64,000 nt of DNA from Natrinema hispanicum (GTDB taxonomy: Archaea; Halobacteriota; Halobacteria; Halobacteriales; Natrialbaceae). How positions within the stretch are numbered: position 1 is the stretch's first letter; each line of letters opens with the position of its first letter. The notes under the pieces are model-generated. The model did no database searches. It worked only from the letters and a program-made list of their open reading frames with translations, and had not been told where the DNA came from. The stretch is taken from NCBI RefSeq assembly GCF_004217335.1, contig NZ_SHMP01000004.1, positions 434,001 through 498,000 on the forward strand, in the 5' to 3' direction. Made by a program: the position numbers and the translations under genes. Below are positions 8,548 through 16,735 of the stretch, in pieces.

Positions 8548-9102
8548 TCACGCCAACAGGTGGCCGCCGAGGAGATACAACGCCGCGAGAATCGACTGGA
8601 ACGACAGCGAGCCGACCGCCGACAGCGCGACGAACGCGCGCCCGTCCATCTCCGAGAGTCCCGCAGGGACGGTCAGTAGCCCGCGGACGAACAACATCGT
8701 GTTGCTTACGGCGACGGCCACCGCGCCCCAGCGATCGAACCAGCCGTCGAACCGCTCGAGTCGCGACTCGGTGACCGGAAACCAACTCTTTCGGATGACG
8801 TACTCCCGGCCAGCCCGGCGGACGAGACAGAACAGGCCGAACTGACCGATCGTCGTGCCGGCGACCGCAATCGCGACGATCGTCACCACTTTCGACATTG
8901 ACGACCCGATCAACGCCAGTGCGGCCGGGACGACGAGTTCGCTCGGCATAAATCGCAGCAGCATCGCACCCTCGAGGACACAGATCCCGAAGAACACCGC
9001 AAGCGCGAGTTCTGACGTCAGCATCGACTCGAGCCAGGACGGCATCTCCTCGAGTTGCAACGGATACATAACCCGTGCGTACTCCGTCCCGAATGTAAGC
9101 AT
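8548..9102 (-). CDS. DedA/VTT-family membrane protein
   Basis: This 184-residue membrane protein fits the DedA (SNARE-associated/VTT) family, which includes half-transporters and lipid scramblases. Evidence: four to five membrane spans, the amphipathic re-entrant region FGICVLEGAMLLRFMPSELVVPAALALIG, the short basic segment VRRAGREYVIRKSWFPV, then FDRWGAVAVAVSNTMLFVRGLLTVPAGLSEM. The last corresponds to the family's F(x)4R(x3)R/G-PxxAG region, here with the Arg and a PAG triplet. A second Met at 9069 is a possible alternative start. It converges on the ASST gene (33 bp between stops). Confidence 0.8.
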   Translation of the reverse strand: MLTFGTEYARVMYPLQLEEMPSWLESMLTSELALAVFFGICVLEGAMLLRFMPSELVVPAALALIGSSMSKVVTIVAIAVAGTTIGQFGLFCLVRRAGREYVIRKSWFPVTESRLERFDGWFDRWGAVAVAVSNTMLFVRGLLTVPAGLSEMDGRAFVALSAVGSLSFQSILAALYLLGGHLLA

Positions 9103-9190
9103 TGTTGATTCAGCTCCGCTGATCAGTCGCGACAGTGGTTGTCGTCCAACGGTAGGTATCCGTCGCTCCCGCTTTCGAAGAGCATAAGCT

Positions 9191-9688
9191 ATGTGGTGGT
9201 ACCAGCCGAATAAACCGCCGATGGAGATTGGACGGGTGTTGTTTCTGGCAGGTGCGTTCGCGACCCATTCGTTCGTCGGCTACGCCCTCGTTGCCGGACT
9301 CACCGACGCTGACCCGCGGATCGGGCTCGTCTTCGGACTGCTCCCGGACGCCGACTTTCTCTTTCCAGCGGATTGGGCCTGGCCGTTCGTTCACCGCGGG
9401 ATCACCCACACGCCCCTGTTCGCGCTGGCAGTCGTCGCTGGTGGGTACGCCGTTGGGCGTCAGCGATCCACGCCGATCGGTCGACGCGTCGGGCTCGCCG
9501 TCGGACTTGCGCTTGGCTCCCATCTCGCGATCGATTCGCTGTCGCCGAAGGGGATCGACTTCCTGTTTCCGCTTCGGACGAGTTGGAGCCCCGGCTTGCC
9601 AGTCCACAGTCCGACCGCGACAGTCGTACTCTGGACCGCGTCGCTTGCGCTCCTCGTTTGGGATGCAAACGAGCAGCGGTGGATGTAA
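9191..9688 (+). CDS. YdjM/LexA-binding-type membrane metal-dependent hydrolase
   Basis: The 165-residue protein has four or five membrane spans with conserved HS and D residues: ATHSFVGYALV, GLLPDADFLFP, FVHRGITHTPLF and LGSHLAIDSLSP. This is the His/Asp pattern of the YdjM (DUF457) family, annotated as membrane-bound metal-dependent hydrolases. The His and Asp residues line up along membrane helices as probable metal ligands. The family's substrate is not known. It is the first of four members in this window and converges on the second (9735-10247). Confidence 0.75.
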   Translation: MWWYQPNKPPMEIGRVLFLAGAFATHSFVGYALVAGLTDADPRIGLVFGLLPDADFLFPADWAWPFVHRGITHTPLFALAVVAGGYAVGRQRSTPIGRRVGLAVGLALGSHLAIDSLSPKGIDFLFPLRTSWSPGLPVHSPTATVVLWTASLALLVWDANEQRWM

Positions 9689-9734
9689 GCTTCGAGTCGG
9701 CCCAGAATCGAGCGCGACCGGATGGCCGGTACGA

Positions 9735-10247
9735 TTAGCCTGCTTGCGCGGCCACCGCCGACAGCCCCATCGTCACAAGTAGCGACGCGAACAGCGCAAT
9801 AGAGCCGACGAGCAACAACGCCCGGTTGATCCGGCTGTTCTTGGATTTGAACCACTCGAGTGTGACGTGATACCGCCAGAGCGGGGCAAACGGGCTGATC
9901 CCCATCGGCGTCACGACGTCACCAGCGAGGTGTGCGAGGATGCCGCCGGTGCCGACGAGGAATCCGAAGCGGAACGCCACCGGCGTCGCGGGGACGAGGA
10001 GGTCGGTCCCGATACCCGCGACCAGCCCGACGAGGAGGGCAAACCAGACGGTATGGGTTGGCCCACGATGGCGCAGTCGCGGTAGCGGCTGATCGAGATC
10101 GGGGATATTAGCGACCCCGACAGCCACAACCGCCCCGACCAGTGCTAACTCGAGCGACCAGACGGAGCTCACGAGGGGGAGAACCGGCGCATAGAGCAAA
10201 GCGTTGAAACCGGAGTGACCCTCTCGGTACATGGTCGGGAAGATCAT
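9735..10247 (-). CDS. YdjM-family membrane metal-dependent hydrolase (second paralogue)
   Basis: The 170-residue membrane protein carries the family motifs NIPDLDQPLPRLRHRGPTHTVWF and HLAGDVVTPMGISPFAPLW, with His/Asp putative ligands on successive helices. The RHRGPTHT core is almost identical to the DHRGPTHT of the paralogue at 27252, so these two belong to the same subgroup. A second Met at 10232 is a possible start. It lies 39 bp downstream of the UPF0104 flippase-like gene on the same strand and is probably co-transcribed with it, which hints at an envelope role. Confidence 0.75.
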   Translation of the reverse strand: MIFPTMYREGHSGFNALLYAPVLPLVSSVWSLELALVGAVVAVGVANIPDLDQPLPRLRHRGPTHTVWFALLVGLVAGIGTDLLVPATPVAFRFGFLVGTGGILAHLAGDVVTPMGISPFAPLWRYHVTLEWFKSKNSRINRALLLVGSIALFASLLVTMGLSAVAAQAG

Positions 10248-10286
10248 CGGAGCCGGACGGAAATGACGCTGTCGGCCAGCAGCCGC

Positions 10287-11306
10287 TTACCGCACCGCTC
10301 GGACGCCGAACGCCGACACCGACAGCCCGCCGATCAGGACCGGCATCCAGTAAATCGCGCCCCGGAAGATGAGGACGGCCGCGGTGATGGCCGACGCCGG
10401 AACACCGGTCGTTGGCACGAGCAGCGTGACGAACGCGGCTTCGATACTGCCGAGCCCACCTGGTAGCGGCGCAGCGCCTGCGAGGTTCGCAAGCGGGATG
10501 ACAAACAGCAGGACGTACGCCGAGACGTCGTACCCGATCGCGTCGAACGCGACCGTAAGCGCGGCCGTCTGAAAGAGCCACCCACACAGCGACAGGCCGA
10601 TGACGGCGGCCAGTCGCCACCGATCCGTCGCCACGCGTTCGATGTTCTCGAAAAACCGCCCCAGTCGGTCGGCGATGTCTTCCTCGAGCGTCTCGGAGTC
10701 GAAGCGCTCGAGTCCGAGCCGGCCGAGTCGGGGAGCGATGATCCCGGGAAGTCGCTCGACGATCGTCCGGTGGTACCGCCAGACGAGCGCCATTACGAGG
10801 ACGATACCCCCGATCAACACGACCGCCGAGCCGACGGCCGTCTCGAGGCGCTGGCCGATCGCCGCGGTGGTCGCGTAGTAGCCGACACCCACGAGGATCA
10901 GCGAGATCGATGGGACGACATTGATGACGTCGACAGTCGCGATCCCGACGAGGCTGGTTTCGTAACGGGCGTCGGAAGTCTTCGAGATAAGCAAGGCAGC
11001 GATCGGTTCACCGCCGGCCTGCCCGAACGGGGTGACATTGTTCGCAAAGACGGCTCCAGCATAGACGAGAAACGACTTCCCGACCGGGATCTCGATACCG
11101 AGCGCGACTAGCACGGTCCGAAGCATCAGACTCCAGGCGGCCAGCCAGCCGAGCGCGAGTGCAAACGTTGCGACGACCCGAGAGGGTGAAGCCGACAGCA
11201 ACGAGTCGAGGACGTCACGGGCACCAACGAGGAAAAACAAAACCGCGAAGGCCGCGATCGCTCCGGCGATGCCGATGAGAAATGCTCGCCGATTTCGATC
11301 GTCCAT
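10287..11306 (-). CDS. UPF0104 / LPG-synthase-like transmembrane domain protein (flippase-like)
   Basis: The 339-residue protein has about eight membrane spans and belongs to the lysylphosphatidylglycerol synthase TM region/UPF0104 family. Diagnostic stretches are GKSFLVYAGAVFANNVTPFG with the family's N-N-x-x-P-F-G-x-x-G-G-E/P block (FGQAGGEPIAALLISK), and the late LANLAGAAPLPGGLGSIEAAF block. In archaea these stand-alone TM domains sit with glycosyltransferases and are thought to flip lipids or lipid-linked sugars. Here it is divergent from a sulfatase-glycosyltransferase cluster, which supports an envelope lipid or glycan role. The start ATG is at 11304-11306. Confidence 0.85.
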   Translation of the reverse strand: MDDRNRRAFLIGIAGAIAAFAVLFFLVGARDVLDSLLSASPSRVVATFALALGWLAAWSLMLRTVLVALGIEIPVGKSFLVYAGAVFANNVTPFGQAGGEPIAALLISKTSDARYETSLVGIATVDVINVVPSISLILVGVGYYATTAAIGQRLETAVGSAVVLIGGIVLVMALVWRYHRTIVERLPGIIAPRLGRLGLERFDSETLEEDIADRLGRFFENIERVATDRWRLAAVIGLSLCGWLFQTAALTVAFDAIGYDVSAYVLLFVIPLANLAGAAPLPGGLGSIEAAFVTLLVPTTGVPASAITAAVLIFRGAIYWMPVLIGGLSVSAFGVRAVR

Positions 11307-11390
11307 GCCGGATATGACTCATCAGTAAACTTGAAACATCTGATCGGCACCGACCCAGTCGAAACATGTCGCGTCAACCCCTTCAATCGA

Positions 11391-11397
11391 TTTATTT
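11391..11397 (+). promoter_or_regulatory. TATA box upstream of the first sulfatase-fold gene
   Basis: TTTATTT ends 24 nt before ATG 11422 and supports leaderless initiation there rather than at the GTG at 11410. Confidence 0.55.
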
Positions 11398-11421
11398 GCG
11401 TGGAGCGAAGTGTGGCCAGTA

Positions 11422-12999
11422 ATGAACAGGACTCGCCAGTCGAACGTCCTCTTCGTCGTTCTGGATACGGTCCGGAAGGATCGCCTCGAGCCGTATGGAT
11501 ACGAGCGGGCGACGACGCCGGAACTCTCGCGGTTTGCCGAGGAGGCGACCGTCTTCGAATCGGCGATCGCACCTGCGCCGTGGACGCTACCGGTTCACGC
11601 CTCGCTGTTTACCGGCCAGTATCCGAGCCAGCATGGGGCCGATCAGGGCAGTCCGTATCTCGACGGCGATACGACCCTCGCGTCGGTCCTGTCAGCGGCC
11701 GGGTACGACACGGCCTGTTACTCCTCGAACGCCTGGATTACCCCCTACACTGGCCTTACCGAGGGCTTCGACGCACAGGACTCCTTTTTTGAGGTGCTGC
11801 CCGGCGACGTCCTCTCGGGGCCGCTTGCGAGCGCGTGGCAGGCGATCAACGACAACGACTACCTCCGCGATCTGGCATCGAAGCTCGTCCACCTCGGCGC
11901 GATGGCGCACTCCAAACTTGCCAGCGGCGAGAGCGCCGACTCGAAGACGCCGTCGGTCATCGACCGCACGAAGTCCTTCATCGACGACAGCGACAGCGAC
12001 GACGGCTGGTTCGCGTTCGTCAACCTAATGGACGCCCACCTCCCGTATTACCCGCCCGAGGAATACCGCGAGGAGTTCGCCCCCGGCGTCGACCCCGACG
12101 ATGTCTGCCAGAACTCCAAGGAGTTCAACTCCGGTGCGCGAGACATCGACGACGATGAGTGGGATGCGATTCGCGGCCTCTACGACGCCGAAATCGCCCA
12201 CATGGACGCCGAACTCGGCCGCCTATTCGACTGGCTGCGCGAAACCGGGCAGTGGGAGGAGACCACCGTCGTCGTTGCAGCCGACCACGGCGAACTCCAC
12301 GGCGAACACGACCTGTACGGCCACGAGTTCGCCCTCTACGACCAGCTCATCAACGTCCCGCTGCTCGTTAAGCATCCCGACCTCGAGGCCGACCGTCGTG
12401 ACGACCTCGTCGAGTTGCTTGACTGCTATCACACCGTGTTAGACACACTGGATGTCGATCCCGAGACGGTCGGTATGGGCGGCGATACCGCTGGTGCCGT
12501 CGCTCGCGACCCGACCCGCTCGCTGCTCGCCGACGAGTACCGCGCCTTCGACGGGGCTGCCGACCTCGATGCTGGGCAGCAGGCGATCCTCGAGGGCGAC
12601 GACGCGAACGACTACGCGTTCGTCGAGTACGCCCAGCCGGTCATCGAACTGCACCACCTCGAGGAGAAAGCCAGCGAGGCCGGGATCGACCTGCCCGACG
12701 ACCACCGCGCATACTCACGACTCCGTGCCGCCCGAAGCACCGACGCAAAGTACGTTCGCGCGGATCGAATCCCCGATGAGGGCTACCGCCTCGACGAGGA
12801 TCCCGACGAAACGTCGCCGGTCGAGCCAGCCGACGACGACGTCGTCGCTGCGACCGAGCAGGCACTCGCCCGCTTCGAGGCAAACGCCGGCGGCGCGTGG
12901 GACGATCCGTCCGAGACCAATACCGACGATGTCGACGCCCTCGAGGAGGCCGACGAAGAGACCCGCGACCGGCTTCGGGAGCTCGGTTACCTCGAGTGA
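11422..12999 (+). CDS. Alkaline-phosphatase-superfamily 'sulfatase' with threonine at the nucleophile position
   Basis: The 525-residue enzyme has the sulfatase/phosphatase fold: the N-terminal metal-binding Asp in VLDTVRKD (residue 15), the nucleophile region APAPWTLPVHASLFTG (Thr55), and the DHGELHGEHDLYGHE metal site. Classic formylglycine sulfatases have C/S-x-P-S-R at the nucleophile. Here it is T-L-P-V-H, so the nucleophile should be threonine, as in phosphoglycerol-transferase-type members. It may therefore hydrolyse or transfer phosphate/phospholipid headgroups rather than sulfate; that is inference. No signal peptide is seen, so it probably acts at the inner face. The start is supported by a TATA box. 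It heads the glycan cluster. Confidence 0.8.
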   Translation: MNRTRQSNVLFVVLDTVRKDRLEPYGYERATTPELSRFAEEATVFESAIAPAPWTLPVHASLFTGQYPSQHGADQGSPYLDGDTTLASVLSAAGYDTACYSSNAWITPYTGLTEGFDAQDSFFEVLPGDVLSGPLASAWQAINDNDYLRDLASKLVHLGAMAHSKLASGESADSKTPSVIDRTKSFIDDSDSDDGWFAFVNLMDAHLPYYPPEEYREEFAPGVDPDDVCQNSKEFNSGARDIDDDEWDAIRGLYDAEIAHMDAELGRLFDWLRETGQWEETTVVVAADHGELHGEHDLYGHEFALYDQLINVPLLVKHPDLEADRRDDLVELLDCYHTVLDTLDVDPETVGMGGDTAGAVARDPTRSLLADEYRAFDGAADLDAGQQAILEGDDANDYAFVEYAQPVIELHHLEEKASEAGIDLPDDHRAYSRLRAARSTDAKYVRADRIPDEGYRLDEDPDETSPVEPADDDVVAATEQALARFEANAGGAWDDPSETNTDDVDALEEADEETRDRLRELGYLE

Positions 13000-13123
13000 C
13001 ACATCGATCCGACGTGACGCTGTCCGACGGTATTGCGGCTTACAGGTCCGAAAAGTACTGTTTTAGTGACTTTCCCGGAACCAACAAGAATACATAGGTT
13101 GGTTCGCAAGATAGTCGCAACTA

Positions 13124-13984
13124 ATGGACGACCAGCACTTCCTCGAGTCGGAGTGGGACTACTGTCTCGTGCTGGATGCGTGTCGGTATGACGTGTTCAG
13201 CGAGGTCTACGACGAATATCTCGACGGGACGCTGGAAAAGCGCTGGAGTGTCGGCTCGTCGACACCGGAATGGGCCTATCGGACCTTCACCGAGGAACAC
13301 GACATCGCGTACTTCTCTGGGAATCCGTTTATCAACGACCTCGGAATCCCGTTGAACGAACTCAAGTGGGGGGCCAGTTGTGACTACGAGTGGTCGGCCT
13401 CGAATCACATCAGCAACGTCTTCGACGTGTGGAAGTCGGGCTGGGACGACGACCTCGGCACGGTTCCACCGGACAGTCTCGCAGAGGCGTTCTACGACAA
13501 TCAGGACGCCGTTGAGGAAGCCGACCGGACGGTGCTACACTACATGCAGCCCCACGCACCCTACCTCGCCCGCGGCAAGGGCCAGAAGCTCAAACAGATC
13601 CAGAAGGGCATCCGGAAACAAGAAGAAGCCGAGGAAAGCGAGGACGGTGGCGGTGGGGCGCTTGCCTCACTCGGCGATACGCTCCGGCCGAAAGTCGAGG
13701 ACAAACTCGAGGGCAGCGAACTCGCACAGAAAGCGGGCCTGTGGCTCGAGCTCGATCCCACCGAGGTCGTCACGAACGGCACGCGCGAGGCGGCGATGGC
13801 CCTCTACGAAGAGAACCTGCGGATCGCCCTCGAATCCGTCGCCGACATCGTCGACGAACTCGACGGCACCGTCATCGTGACCGCAGACCACGGCGAAGCC
13901 TTCGGCGAGGAGGGCGTCTGGGAACACCACATCGAGACGCACATCCCGGCACTCATGGAAGTGCCGTGGCTCGAAGTCGAGTGA
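13124..13984 (+). CDS. Small alkaline-phosphatase-superfamily hydrolase (sulfatase-like)
   Basis: The 286-residue protein is a shortened member of the same superfamily as the gene before it. It retains an N-terminal Asp (CLVLDACRYD), a Ser/Thr region (GSSTPEWAYRTF) in place of the Cys nucleophile, and the C-terminal metal motif ADHGEAFGE ... WEHHIETHIPALMEVPW. A charged insert (KKQEEAEESEDGGGG-type region, about residues 165-190) separates the halves. The family handles polysaccharide or lipid-linked sulfate/phosphate. It sits 124 bp after the first sulfatase-like gene and 98 bp before a glycosyltransferase, so it is likely part of one surface-glycan locus. Confidence 0.75.
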   Translation: MDDQHFLESEWDYCLVLDACRYDVFSEVYDEYLDGTLEKRWSVGSSTPEWAYRTFTEEHDIAYFSGNPFINDLGIPLNELKWGASCDYEWSASNHISNVFDVWKSGWDDDLGTVPPDSLAEAFYDNQDAVEEADRTVLHYMQPHAPYLARGKGQKLKQIQKGIRKQEEAEESEDGGGGALASLGDTLRPKVEDKLEGSELAQKAGLWLELDPTEVVTNGTREAAMALYEENLRIALESVADIVDELDGTVIVTADHGEAFGEEGVWEHHIETHIPALMEVPWLEVE

Positions 13985-14082
13985 CGCCGCGATCGAACGG
14001 GAACGAAGACACCGGCCGTCGACTCACCGCGGCGGTCTCGCATCGTCAACGGTAACCAGCGCCCGGTACAGGAGAGTCAGGT

Positions 14083-15066
14083 ATGAAAATCAGTCACTAC
14101 TTCGAACTCGAATCCCACGTCACCGGCGGCATCCACGAGTCGGTCGTCCACCAGCGGAAGATGCTGGATCGACTGGACCTGACCTACACGACCGAACCGA
14201 CGCTCGAGGCCGACGTCTTCCACTGTAATCTCATGGGACCGCGCTCGGTCTGGTATGCACGGCAGGCGCAATCGAACGGCGTGCCCGTCATCGCGAACAC
14301 ACACGTGACCGCCGAGGACTTCGGCGACAGCTTTCGGTTCACGAACGCCCTCGCGAAGCCGCTCAAGCCGTATCTCGAGTGGGCCTACGGGTTGGCCGAC
14401 GCACTCGTCTGTCCGTCCGAGTACAACCAGGACCTGATCGAGACGTACACCGATGTGCCGACGACGGTCGTCTCGAACGGCGTCGATCGGTCGAAGCTCG
14501 CGGGGTTCCAATCACTCGAGGACGAGTATCGTGATCGGTACGACCTCGAGTCACCGACCGTTTTCCTCGTCGGCCACGTTATCAAGCGCAAGGGGCTCAA
14601 AACGTTCGTCGAACTGGCCCGCCGGCTGCCCGACCTGGATTTTGCCTGGTTCGGCCCGCTGGATCTCTCCCTGAAGGGCCGAGAGACGACGGCACTAATC
14701 GAGAACGCGCCGGACAACTGTACGTTCACCGGCTACGTCGACGATATCCGCGGCGCGTACGCAGCGGGCGATATCTTCTGTTTCCCCACCCACGAGGAAA
14801 ACGAGGGGATCGCGTTGCTCGAGGCGATGGCTGCCGGCAAACCGGTGCTCGTCCGCGACATCGAGACGTTCTCGTGGCTCGAGGACGGCGAGGACAGCCT
14901 GAAGGTTTCGGGATCGGGCGTCGACGGCTTCGAGGCGGCGCTCGAGCGGCTCCGCGATCCGGAGCTCCGGGAGCGACTCGGATCGAACGCGGCCGACCGC
15001 AGCGAGGAATTTTCGCTCGAGGCGGTTGCGAACCAGTATCAGTCGTTGTACGAAGAGGTGGTTTGA
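14083..15066 (+). CDS. GT4-family glycosyltransferase
   Basis: The 327-residue GT-B enzyme transfers a sugar from an activated donor to a lipid or glycan at the cytoplasmic face of the membrane. Visible signatures are an acceptor-side start (KISHYFELESHVTGGIHES), VVSNGVDRSKL, GHVIKRKGLKTFVELARRLP and the donor-binding E-x7-E site EENEGIALLEAMAAGKPVLV. A Gly-Gly pair near the N-terminus is typical of the fold. Its stop codon abuts the ATG of the next glycosyltransferase with no gap, so the two are translationally coupled. Donor and acceptor are unknown. Confidence 0.88.
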   Translation: MKISHYFELESHVTGGIHESVVHQRKMLDRLDLTYTTEPTLEADVFHCNLMGPRSVWYARQAQSNGVPVIANTHVTAEDFGDSFRFTNALAKPLKPYLEWAYGLADALVCPSEYNQDLIETYTDVPTTVVSNGVDRSKLAGFQSLEDEYRDRYDLESPTVFLVGHVIKRKGLKTFVELARRLPDLDFAWFGPLDLSLKGRETTALIENAPDNCTFTGYVDDIRGAYAAGDIFCFPTHEENEGIALLEAMAAGKPVLVRDIETFSWLEDGEDSLKVSGSGVDGFEAALERLRDPELRERLGSNAADRSEEFSLEAVANQYQSLYEEVV

Positions 15067-16164
15067 ATGAAGATCGGGTTCTTTACGGACAGTTACTTTC
15101 CCGAGATCGATGGCGTAACGTATACGATCAAACTCTGGCGCGAACAATTGGAACGGAAAGGCCACGAGGTGTACGTCGTCTACCCGGACGGCAACTACGA
15201 ACCCGGCGAGCGCGAGATTCCGGTGACCTCGATGCCGAACCCCTTCTATGCCGGCTATCGAATCCCGCTGACCCGACGGCCGTCGACGCTACCCGACCTC
15301 GACGTCGTCCACTGTCACGGCCCCGCACCGATCGGAATCCTCGGCCGCTACTACGCCTGGAAACACGACCTCCCGGCGATCTACACCCACCACACGCCAC
15401 TCGAGGAATACTTCCACCAGAGCATCAAACTCGAGTCGGTCGCGGGGCTACTCTCGAACCTCTATGTACCGGTCGAAAACAGCTTCCTCGGGAGTTTCGA
15501 TATCGTCACCGCCTCGACCGAGCGGATCGACCGCGATGTCGAACACGTCCAGTTGCCAGTCGGGATCGACATGGACTTCTTCCAACCGACCGCGGAAGAC
15601 TGGTACCCCGACCGGACGGTCGTCGGCTACAGTGGCCGGCTCAGCATGGAGAAAAACGTCAGCGAGATCCTTCGGGCCGCCGAGGCGCTGCCGGAGTACG
15701 ACTTCGTCATCGTCGGTGACGGCCCGTACCGCGATTCCCTCGAGCGTACGGCCCCGGACAACGTCGAGATCCGTGACTTTCTCCCCCGCGAGGAGTTGCC
15801 CGTCTTCTACTCCTCGATCGATACGTTCGTCACGGCCTCGACCGCCGACACGCTCGGCCTCTCGACGCTCGAAGCCAACGCCTGCGGGACGCCCGTCGCT
15901 GCCGCCGACGTCGCGCCGTTTACTCGGACCATCGAGGCCGGTAACGGCGAACGGTTCACCTACGGCGACCGCGAGTCGATGGTCGAGGCCATCGAGACCT
16001 GTCTGGCGACCGACCGCGATACCAGAGCGGCCGTCGAACGCTACGCGGTCGACTATACCATGGATCATCTCGAGCAACTGTACGAGACCGTCCCGCTCGC
16101 GACGGACGAGAGTCCCACCGACGTCGAGAGTCCGTGGCATCTCTCCGACGAGGAGCGAAGCTGA
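15067..16164 (+). CDS. GT4-family glycosyltransferase (PimB/glycolipid-synthase type)
   Basis: The 365-residue GT-B enzyme starts directly at the stop of the preceding gene. Motifs: FFTDSYFPEIDGVTYTI at the N-terminus (acceptor loop), VVHCHGPAPIGILGR, YTHHTPLEEYF, VGIDMDFFQP, VGYSGRLSMEKN, and the donor site ASTADTLGLSTLEANACGTPVAA with its E residue. This set resembles bacterial/archaeal 1,2-diacylglycerol or phosphatidylinositol glycosyltransferases, so glycolipid synthesis is a reasonable guess. Adjacent hydrolases and the flippase-like protein support an envelope pathway. Confidence 0.88.
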   Translation: MKIGFFTDSYFPEIDGVTYTIKLWREQLERKGHEVYVVYPDGNYEPGEREIPVTSMPNPFYAGYRIPLTRRPSTLPDLDVVHCHGPAPIGILGRYYAWKHDLPAIYTHHTPLEEYFHQSIKLESVAGLLSNLYVPVENSFLGSFDIVTASTERIDRDVEHVQLPVGIDMDFFQPTAEDWYPDRTVVGYSGRLSMEKNVSEILRAAEALPEYDFVIVGDGPYRDSLERTAPDNVEIRDFLPREELPVFYSSIDTFVTASTADTLGLSTLEANACGTPVAAADVAPFTRTIEAGNGERFTYGDRESMVEAIETCLATDRDTRAAVERYAVDYTMDHLEQLYETVPLATDESPTDVESPWHLSDEERS

Positions 16165-16566
16165 GCCCGAGTGCTGATCGACAGTTCTGTCACGCGGTGT
16201 CGATTGTCCCGTCCTGACGGTCCCAGATCGGGCTGTGAGACCGCCCCTGCAGCTGACAACCGAGTTTTAGCTGACACGTTGATGCCACCGAGAGCAATCG
16301 ACGAGACGTTCGTTTCGGGGGTCGCTCGTGTTGGGGCTGCAGAGCCTGCTCGAGTCCGTGTCGGTGGTGTTATCCGCATCGCCTGCTGAGGATTCAGTTG
16401 GACAGAGTGGAGCTCCTGCATACCCTTCTGTCCGTGCTGCCGCGTTACTGCGCGGCGGTGTTCTCAGCGACCGACTCGAGTCTGCGTTGTTGAATAGCGG
16501 TCAGGTGTCGAGAGCGTGCTGAGAGAGTGCGTTCGATACACACAGCTTGAACAGATCGTACACAAC
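16165..16566. other. Intergenic region left of the first IS element; no supported gene
   Basis: About 400 bp with lower GC than its surroundings and short frames on both strands, none with a recognisable motif or promoter. It is the 3'-side flank of the IS1341-type element. If the element is removed, the minus strand reads across the junction in two frames with no start codon, so it may be relic sequence. Confidence 0.4.
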
Positions 16567-16735
16567 GTGAAGTACCCCGCGCGCGGTGGCGCGAGGCTTC
16601 GATGTCTACCCCGAACCGGGGGCAACCGAGTTTAATTCTTCTCGCGCTCCCCCAACGGGGTCGCGCCGACCACCGCGGTCGGTAACACCCGAACACAATA
16701 CGTGTCCGTGAGAGTCGGCCCCTTCACCGAGGCCC
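16567..16735 (-). ncRNA. Putative omega (reRNA/sotRNA-like) guide RNA of the first TnpB
   Basis: The 3' end of tnpB and the right end contain conserved structure shared with the solo element at 33653: a GAATTAAACTCG core (complement around 16630), a GCCCCCGGTTCGGGG hairpin and a terminal CG-rich hairpin followed by TTCAC. In TnpB systems the RNA's 3' end continues into flanking DNA as the guide, here GTTGTGTACGATCTGTTC. Overlapping sense RNAs at tnpB 3' ends (sotRNAs) are known in haloarchaea. The 5' boundary is approximate. Confidence 0.55.

Noticed and set aside
16328..16522. 64-codon plus-strand frame in the gap before the first IS element
   Set aside because: No promoter, motif or conserved pattern, and codon use is not convincing.
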